DNA from: an uncultured Lachnospiraceae bacterium
GTDB lineage: Bacteria; Bacillota; Clostridia; Lachnospirales; Lachnospiraceae
Length of the DNA stretch: 38,891 bases
Assembly (NCBI GenBank): GCA_902793685.1
Contig: CADBEN010000021.1
Location: 1-38,891, forward strand
Reading direction: 5' to 3'
Shown: in pieces, positions 34,131-38,891 of the stretch
Layout of the letters: each line of letters starts with the position of its first letter
How positions within the stretch are numbered: position 1 is the first letter of the stretch
Position numbers and translations under genes: made by a program
Notes under the pieces: generated by a model
What the model saw: the letters and a program-made list of their open reading frames with translations, nothing else
Told to the model about the DNA's origin: nothing
The model's database searches: none

Positions 34131-34159
34131 ATTCTACAGCTTAGGCAATGAGATGTCCC
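34131..34159 (-). promoter_or_regulatory. Promoter for the candidate bridge RNA
   Basis: On the minus strand GGGACA (34154-34159) and TAGAAT (34131-34136) are spaced exactly 17 bp. A start about seven bases downstream, near 34124, would begin the RNA just before the target-loop stem. Confidence 0.55.
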
Positions 34160-34207
34160 ATGCCGATGGCTGGCTGCCATGAACAAGGGGCAAATATATA
34201 GTAACAG

Positions 34208-34560
34208 GTGTGGACATTTGCGTGATAGATATGCCGCTTTTAGACACAAGGCGAGGCAAAGACTTGGTCGGCACCTTCCTTAGCGATATCGTCCTACAAG
34301 TGCTATCCTTTGTAGCGGAGAATGAAAGAACGAACATCCGTAAGCGCCAAGCGGAAGGTATCGCGGCTGCGAAAGCAAAGGGAGTGCATTTCGGGAGACC
34401 GCCGGAACCGCTACCGCCGAACTTTCACGAGGTCTACCAACGATGGCGGCTGAAAAAGATCAGTGTCAGCGAAGCCGCTAAAGAATGTAATATGCCCAGA
34501 TCTACCTTTTTCTACAAGGCAAAAATGTACCAAAACTCCATATTTACAAATTTAGGCTAA
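34208..34560 (+). pseudogene. Small serine resolvase/invertase, 3' part
   Basis: Continuation of the split resolvase: GVDICVIDMPLLDTRRGKD, LVLQVLSFVAENER-type dimer helix, RKRQAEGIAAAKAKG and a C-terminal helix-turn-helix (KISVSEAAKECNMPRSTFFYK, DNA-binding). The stop is TAA at 34558-34560. Only the IS110 insertion breaks the gene; no other lesion is visible. Excision at the CT core would restore it. Confidence 0.92.
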
Positions 34561-34586
34561 AATCCAGAATTGTGTACTTCGTAAAA

Positions 34587-34607
34587 CGCCTGAAGAGGCG
34601 ATTTTTT
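34587..34607 (+). terminator. Terminator after the resolvase gene
   Basis: CGCCT GAAG AGGCG followed by ATTTTTT, 27 bp past the resolvase stop codon. Confidence 0.8.
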
Positions 34608-34663
34608 ATGTACTATTTTTTATGTTTGTTTCTGAAAATTTGGCGATTTCTACTCTGGCATAC

Positions 34664-34692
34664 TTGAATATTCTCGGCTTTTATGTTATAAT
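34664..34692 (+). promoter_or_regulatory. Promoter of the lipoprotein gene cluster
   Basis: TTGAAT (34664-34669) and TATAAT (34687-34692) are separated by exactly 17 bp, a near-consensus main-sigma promoter. It lies about 120 bp upstream of the first lipoprotein start. Confidence 0.8.
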
Positions 34693-34813
34693 TAACCATT
34701 AAAAAAACCGTTGGGCTGAAATCCAAGAAAGTACACCTTGTTGTATGGGTACACTGGTTTCAATGGATAAGTCTTGTTTTATCCCATTCCAGAATATAGA
34801 GGAGATCTTTGCC

Positions 34814-36325
34814 ATGATGAGAAGAATCGTTTCAATTGCGTTATCATTGGTGCTCTGCCTTGCTCTCGCAGGATGCGGACAGTCTGCATCAACAACAGTG
34901 GGTAGCGCATCAGACAAACTTGAGAACGCTACAGCATCAAGTGAATCAGAAAGCGAATCAGTTTCAGAGACCCCTGTAGATGCATTTGAAGCAGAATCCA
35001 ACCAGGATGGAGAGTACTTCATACTTGATGGTATGGATATCCAAGGTATGGGTCCGTTCGTTAACGGAATTGGCTGGGTGCAGTATTACGAAGGATCAGA
35101 GATGTTTACCGCTGCGGTGGAAGCTGATGGTCATGTTCTGTTCAAAATGCCTGGCCCAATCTGGTACGTATCGCCGTTTGAAGATGGAACAGCATTTATG
35201 GTCGTCTCTGATAACGCCTCGCATTTTACAGAGGACTCCTATGTATATGACCAGAAGCAGGACTCCGGTTGGCATGAGGTAATTGTCGATACTGCTGGAA
35301 ATGAACTCTATTCTACAGCGCTGATTGAAACCGCTACGAGCACCGAAGAGGAACATATCCTGTGTGCCGGAGACGGCAGATTTGTAGTTATGCGCCATTC
35401 ATCTGGGTTGCAAAGCAACGAATGGACGCTGGGAACAATTGACAAGAACGGAAATGTGATCGACGATTTCAATAGTTATAGCATTGCCGTTCCACAGGCG
35501 AGCAGCATGCAGCGAAAGCTTGACGAGAAACAATTACCCAATTGGAAAAACAGCAGAACTTTACCAAACTATTACTACTATAGAGAAGACGCCGGTGAGT
35601 TTAGTAACAATGGATTCCCGCGTTATCTTGGCGATGGCGTGTTCTTCCTGCCGGGAATTCTTGGCTCAGGTACATCCAGTATTCTGTATCAGCCCGAAAA
35701 GAAATTAGCAGTACCGTTAGTGGGCGAACTCCTTATGAGTTACGCTTTTAATGGAAAAGTTATTTCCAAGTGGAACACGACGTACTATCTGCAGGATATC
35801 AATAGCACAGATGCAGAAACCGCAGATGTTTTGAAAGAGACACAATATGCGGAGTTTAGCTATCAAGATGCATCCACTGGCGATATTTTCCCTAACATCA
35901 TGATTGATAACAAGCTATATCATGATCATGCCTATTTCGATACTGGGCTTAATCGGACGATCAATATCGCTGACTATACAGATCTTCCTATGGAAGGATC
36001 CTGTTTTACAGACGGGTATGCCCTTCTGAGATTGAAAGGGGCTGATGGAAATTTCTACGTGACAGTCATAGACGAGACTGGTGCCGTGCAGTTTGAGCCA
36101 TTCAAGGTGGATACCTATGCTGGAACCTCCCCAAGAATTTCCGAGGGTTATTTTGTAGCGAATGACGGCAACGACTGCGTAGTTTATGATATTCATGGCA
36201 ATTATATTCGCCGTCTTTGCGATGGCAGTGATATCTTCGGGATCCCCATTATATCTGGCAACTTTGTCATGATCAGTTTTGACGGCATTCACAGTCGTCT
36301 ATATGAACTAAATCCAGAGAAATAA
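34814..36325 (+). CDS. Lipoprotein with WG-repeat-like domain
   Basis: 503 residues from the ATG at 34814 (AGGAGA eight bases upstream). The lipoprotein signal ends LALAGC (C21), followed by a Ser/Glu-rich spacer. The rest is beta-rich with recurring blades such as FVNGIGWVQYYEGSEMF, FEDGTAFMVVSDN, FTDGYALLRLKGADG and EGYFVANDGNDC. These resemble WG (KWG) repeats that build propeller-like surface domains. No enzyme motif is seen. It is the first of three consecutive lipoprotein genes. Its signal-peptide DNA is nearly the same as that of the third gene (TTTCAATTGCGTTA is shared). A surface-binding or decoy role is speculative. Confidence 0.83.
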   Translation: MMRRIVSIALSLVLCLALAGCGQSASTTVGSASDKLENATASSESESESVSETPVDAFEAESNQDGEYFILDGMDIQGMGPFVNGIGWVQYYEGSEMFTAAVEADGHVLFKMPGPIWYVSPFEDGTAFMVVSDNASHFTEDSYVYDQKQDSGWHEVIVDTAGNELYSTALIETATSTEEEHILCAGDGRFVVMRHSSGLQSNEWTLGTIDKNGNVIDDFNSYSIAVPQASSMQRKLDEKQLPNWKNSRTLPNYYYYREDAGEFSNNGFPRYLGDGVFFLPGILGSGTSSILYQPEKKLAVPLVGELLMSYAFNGKVISKWNTTYYLQDINSTDAETADVLKETQYAEFSYQDASTGDIFPNIMIDNKLYHDHAYFDTGLNRTINIADYTDLPMEGSCFTDGYALLRLKGADGNFYVTVIDETGAVQFEPFKVDTYAGTSPRISEGYFVANDGNDCVVYDIHGNYIRRLCDGSDIFGIPIISGNFVMISFDGIHSRLYELNPEK

Positions 36326-36382
36326 CGCATCAATCACACATTTTATGAGATAACGGGTTCCCGAATAAAGGAGAGAAGACAC

Positions 36383-37114
36383 ATGAAAGCAAAGCCAGTT
36401 TTATTGATCGGATGTATACTGCTTCTCATGCTCAGCGTGTCTGCATGCGGAGACATGAAGGAAGCAGCTACTCAAAGAGAAGAAGCGGCTGTGACAGAAG
36501 TCCCTGCAGAGTCGGATGGACCGGTAGCTGACGCAGAGGATACATCTGCGGCTGAAGACGGCACTGGAGTACGATATTGTGAAGATGAACTGTTCCGGTT
36601 TCAGATCCCAGAAGGATCCTTCCAGCCGAAAAACTCGACCGGCATATGTATGAAACCGAGTGAAGAATACCAGATGTATCTGCGGGAATTAGGTGCCGCG
36701 AACGGAATGGAAGACATAGCGGAACAGGATATCGAACGCATGATGAAATCCGGCTACAACTATCTTGGATGGATCGACGACGGGCGGAACGGGTTCAAGC
36801 TCGTTCATAACGTCGAGATTAGCAGTGCGTATGAGGGGGTTGAGGTCCTATATCAGGAAGCCATTCAGAGCGGATTCCACGATTCGGAAAACCCTGAGCC
36901 ATTTAGCGTGACCCGTATGGAGACTGAGATCGGAGGATGCCCGGCGTACATCATAAGGCAGGTGGGCGACCCTGAACTTATGGGTAGTCAGGAAAACTAT
37001 GTGGCACTCATCGACGCCCCGACCGGCGAAGTAGTCAGGTTCAACTATTATATTGTCGATCTGGCTACGGAAGACGCCGTAGAGGCTATTTTTGCAAGCT
37101 TTGAGTTCAAATGA
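36383..37114 (+). CDS. Lipoprotein of unknown function
   Basis: 243 residues. AAAGGAGAG precedes the ATG. The lipoprotein signal ends LSVSAC (C22), then an acidic Ala/Glu/Asp spacer to about residue 60. The mature domain includes FRFQIPEGSFQP, YNYLGWIDDGRNGFKLVHN and a C-terminal EAIFASFEF, which recalls small beta-rich lipoprotein domains that follow a sensed or bound ligand. Not recognised with confidence. It lies 57 bp after the first lipoprotein and 21 bp before the third, so the three are probably one operon. Confidence 0.78.
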   Translation: MKAKPVLLIGCILLLMLSVSACGDMKEAATQREEAAVTEVPAESDGPVADAEDTSAAEDGTGVRYCEDELFRFQIPEGSFQPKNSTGICMKPSEEYQMYLRELGAANGMEDIAEQDIERMMKSGYNYLGWIDDGRNGFKLVHNVEISSAYEGVEVLYQEAIQSGFHDSENPEPFSVTRMETEIGGCPAYIIRQVGDPELMGSQENYVALIDAPTGEVVRFNYYIVDLATEDAVEAIFASFEFK

Positions 37115-37135
37115 TGCTACTGAGGTGAATTAGCC

Positions 37136-37843
37136 ATGAAGAAAGGAATATTTATTTCAATTGCGTTACTGATGATTCTCTGCCTCGCCCTTGCCGGCTG
37201 CGGCCAGAGAGGAAGCAACACCAATGATTCGAGCAACCACACGGCCAGCCAGAACGAGGAAAACACAACGGTAAATAACACCGATGTGGAAACCGAAGAG
37301 CCGACCGAAACGGAGACCGAGACCGAAACCGAAACGAATCCGTCTAATGGCGATTCCGGCATGTACACCTACGAGCTGCATGGCGGTATCACAATATCCT
37401 GCAAGACGAATGTCTGGGATTATATCGATGGAAACAGTTTTGATTTCCGCACCATGGCGCATGACTTAGGGTTCATCGATGATCTCAACGATATGCCCGA
37501 GTGCCACGGATTCAGTAACGAATTCAATGGACAGACGGTAGTAATAGGCTTTGCAGAAGACGAGAATCCGGATCTCTCAAATCCATACTATAAGTATGTC
37601 GCAATTACCGCTTACGACGGTGGCGTTAGAGAATTGGCCGTTAAATACTACTTCGATGATAACAATTTCTATACTATCAACGGAAGTGGACCGAAACTCT
37701 CATTCGACGCCATTCCAATAGTGGCCTATGCTCTGGAAAACTTTAGTTCGGATAATAAAGATCCTTACAAAACCCTCTTCGAATCCTACGAAGCACCGAA
37801 GGATAGCAAGCAAGCTTCCTGGAGGGAGTATCATCTTCCTTAA
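37136..37843 (+). CDS. Lipoprotein with Thr-Glu repeat spacer
   Basis: 235 residues. GAGGTG precedes the ATG. The lipoprotein signal ends LALAGC (C22), almost identical to that of the 503-residue lipoprotein. An Asn/Ser/Thr-rich spacer holds a run of Thr-Glu dipeptides (about 58-66). The folded part (about 75-235) begins MYTYELHGGITISCKTN and contains FSNEFNGQTVVIGF. No family is recognised. The stop codon is followed directly by the type III restriction pseudogene in a different frame, suggesting that the island was assembled from unrelated pieces. Confidence 0.78.
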   Translation: MKKGIFISIALLMILCLALAGCGQRGSNTNDSSNHTASQNEENTTVNNTDVETEEPTETETETETETNPSNGDSGMYTYELHGGITISCKTNVWDYIDGNSFDFRTMAHDLGFIDDLNDMPECHGFSNEFNGQTVVIGFAEDENPDLSNPYYKYVAITAYDGGVRELAVKYYFDDNNFYTINGSGPKLSFDAIPIVAYALENFSSDNKDPYKTLFESYEAPKDSKQASWREYHLP

Positions 37844-37845
37844 AA

Positions 37846-38325
37846 AACAGCGCAAAAAGCCACGCCTACCTGAGAAATTCCTATGAGAAGTACATGTCTG
37901 GATTCGCAACGATAAAAATCCGCAGTCGCTCGGAAAATATGTTCGAACGATGGTGCGAAAGTCATGAAGATATTGATTGGATTTACAAAAATGGCGACTC
38001 GGGACATAACTACTTTTCTATTGTCTATATAACTGGTTCTGGTAAGCAGCGTCTGTTCTACCCTGACTAAATTGTGCGGAAGCAGGATGGTTCCGTCTGG
38101 CTCTTTGAAGCGAAAGGTAGCGAGGGTGCGGATGGCGACACGCAGAATATTGATGATCAGGCTGAGAATAAGTTTAATGCGTTACGCGACTATGCGACAA
38201 AACACGGTTTGAACTAGGGCTTCGTGCGCAACTATGATGGGCAATTGTTTATCAATAATACTGAATGGTATGAAGATATGAGTGATCCGTATTTGGTGAT
38301 GCTTGACGGGGGCGTTAAACTCTAA
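37846..38325 (+). pseudogene. Type III restriction enzyme Res subunit, C-terminal remnant
   Basis: One frame from about 37846 reads SYEKYMSGFATIKIRSRSE, DIDWIYKNGDSG, SIVYITGSGKQRLFYPD, then TAA (38068-38070), then IVRKQDGSVWLFEAKGSEG, YATKHGLN, then TAG (38215-38217), then GFVRNYDGQLFI to the final TAA at 38323-38325. The VWLFEAKG segment is the PD-(D/E)XK nuclease core of Res subunits. The two internal stops sit where a Tyr/Phe codon and a Trp codon are expected, so they are point nonsense mutations in an otherwise clean frame. The helicase part (about 800 residues) is absent. Confidence 0.85.
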
Positions 38326-38599
38326 TAAGTATCATGTCATTCTCCGAATGTAATATGCTATATTATTCATAGTAGTCCATTATTACTTAGCTTTCCTTTC
38401 CTAAATTATTTTTGCAAAAATTAGTAAGAATGGGCTACATTTAAGACAAAATGAAAAAATTGAAGTATCACGCAAAATATTAATTTGTATTAAAATAGAT
38501 ATGGGTGAATATATGCTCATTTGATGCTCCGTATATGCTAAAAAACTTTTGTGGCTATAATTGAGTAATTAATAACTAAATTCACCCTTCCTTCCTACA

Positions 38600-38669
38600 C
38601 CAAGCCCGTACTTTTATTTACATAACAGAGTGTTAATATATGTAAATAATAGCGCGGGCTTGGTTTTTA
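38600..38669 (+). terminator. Long terminator-like hairpin
   Basis: Outer stem CCAAGCCCG / CGGGCTTGG and inner stem ATTTACATA / TATGTAAAT are followed by TTTTTAT on the plus strand. There is no intact gene directly upstream, so it may be a relic, or a terminator of a lost or unseen small RNA. Confidence 0.55.
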
Positions 38670-38714
38670 TAATAAATAGGTAAAAACAAGCAGAAATAAT
38701 AAGGTCGTTTAAGC

Positions 38715-38831
38715 GTGCGTAAAAAGTATCTTATCAAAATAAACGGAAACAAAGATTCTGATTTAATAAATAACATAAGTGTGATATTTTTAGAGGCTTC
38801 TGGCATGATAGTGGGTACTCATGCCTCCTGA
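38715..38831 (+). CDS. Doubtful 38-codon ORF
   Basis: GTG start preceded by AAGG at 12 bases; encodes a 38-residue peptide beginning with a basic VRKKYLIKINGNK and ending in GTHAS. No family, no strong ribosome site. Listed only because it is the sole frame of note in this stretch. Confidence 0.2.
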   Translation: MRKKYLIKINGNKDSDLINNISVIFLEASGMIVGTHAS

Positions 38832-38891
38832 GTTGACAGTTTCATATTGAAAAGCCATCTGTGTTCCGATAGTGTATTAGCGTCCAAACCT

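Larger units (their letters stand above)
38326..38891. other. AT-rich non-coding end of the window
   Basis: Very AT-rich sequence with no convincing gene. It contains a large hairpin at 38600-38669 and a smaller inverted repeat GGCATGA/TCATGCC (38802-38825). One weak frame begins with GTG at 38715. Nothing marks the right end of the island. Confidence 0.6.

Noticed and set aside
37300-37340. ACCGAAACGGAG-type repeats as a regulatory microsatellite
   Set aside because: They encode the Thr-Glu spacer of a lipoprotein and keep the reading frame; a coding low-complexity tract explains them.

Overview
The window looks like a moderately GC-rich chromosome segment of an anaerobic gut-type Bacillota. 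Clostridia, probably near Lachnospiraceae, is an inference from Gram-positive style AAAGGAG ribosome binding sites, lipoproteins with Lys/Glu/Thr-rich linkers, an XpaC-TelA gene pair and a DUF3798-type ABC transporter. Genes up to about 29.4 kb are GC-rich and mostly on the minus strand. From about 29.6 kb to the end the DNA is AT-richer, full of broken genes, and reads as a decayed mobile island.

Region 1 (1-7.6 kb, minus strand): a SEC-C membrane protein; a histidine phosphatase and MazG-like pyrophosphohydrolase next to an AAA/DUF4143 ATPase whose upstream region carries three copies of TGTCCAGTAG; kptA with an unknown partner; and a tightly overlapping operon of an AbgB-like M20 amidohydrolase, an HD protein, a 27-codon ORF and a nitrilase-family amidase.

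Region 2 (7.7-20.3 kb): a membrane-anchored HAD phosphatase (plus strand), then minus-strand amino-acid genes (glutaminase, alanine/glycine:cation symporter, alanine/ornithine racemase-like enzyme, BASS transporter), a MATE pseudogene, and a cell-envelope/stress cluster (XpaC, TelA, a two-TM protein, a SRAP protein, cardiolipin synthase). A second HAD protein, a lipoprotein paralogue of the first, lies upstream of this cluster.

Region 3 (20.4-26.4 kb): a five-gene ABC importer operon with a DUF3798-like lipoprotein, a double ATPase, two permeases and a small membrane-anchored protein, probably transcribed from a visible promoter. Its substrate is unknown. Region 4 (26.7-29.3 kb): a CPA2 antiporter and an MFS transporter.

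Region 5 (29.4-38.9 kb): the island starts within or next to a truncated gene. It holds short repeats, a large serine recombinase lacking its catalytic domain fused by deletion to a helicase fragment, a small resolvase split by an IS110-family element, three consecutive lipoprotein genes and a type III restriction-subunit pseudogene with two nonsense codons. The strongest discovery is in the IS110 element. Its 5' noncoding part has a promoter-like sequence followed by a candidate bridge (guide) RNA of about 175 nt. Four short segments of that RNA, in the expected order, match the actual insertion target and the element's own ends on either side of a CT core.
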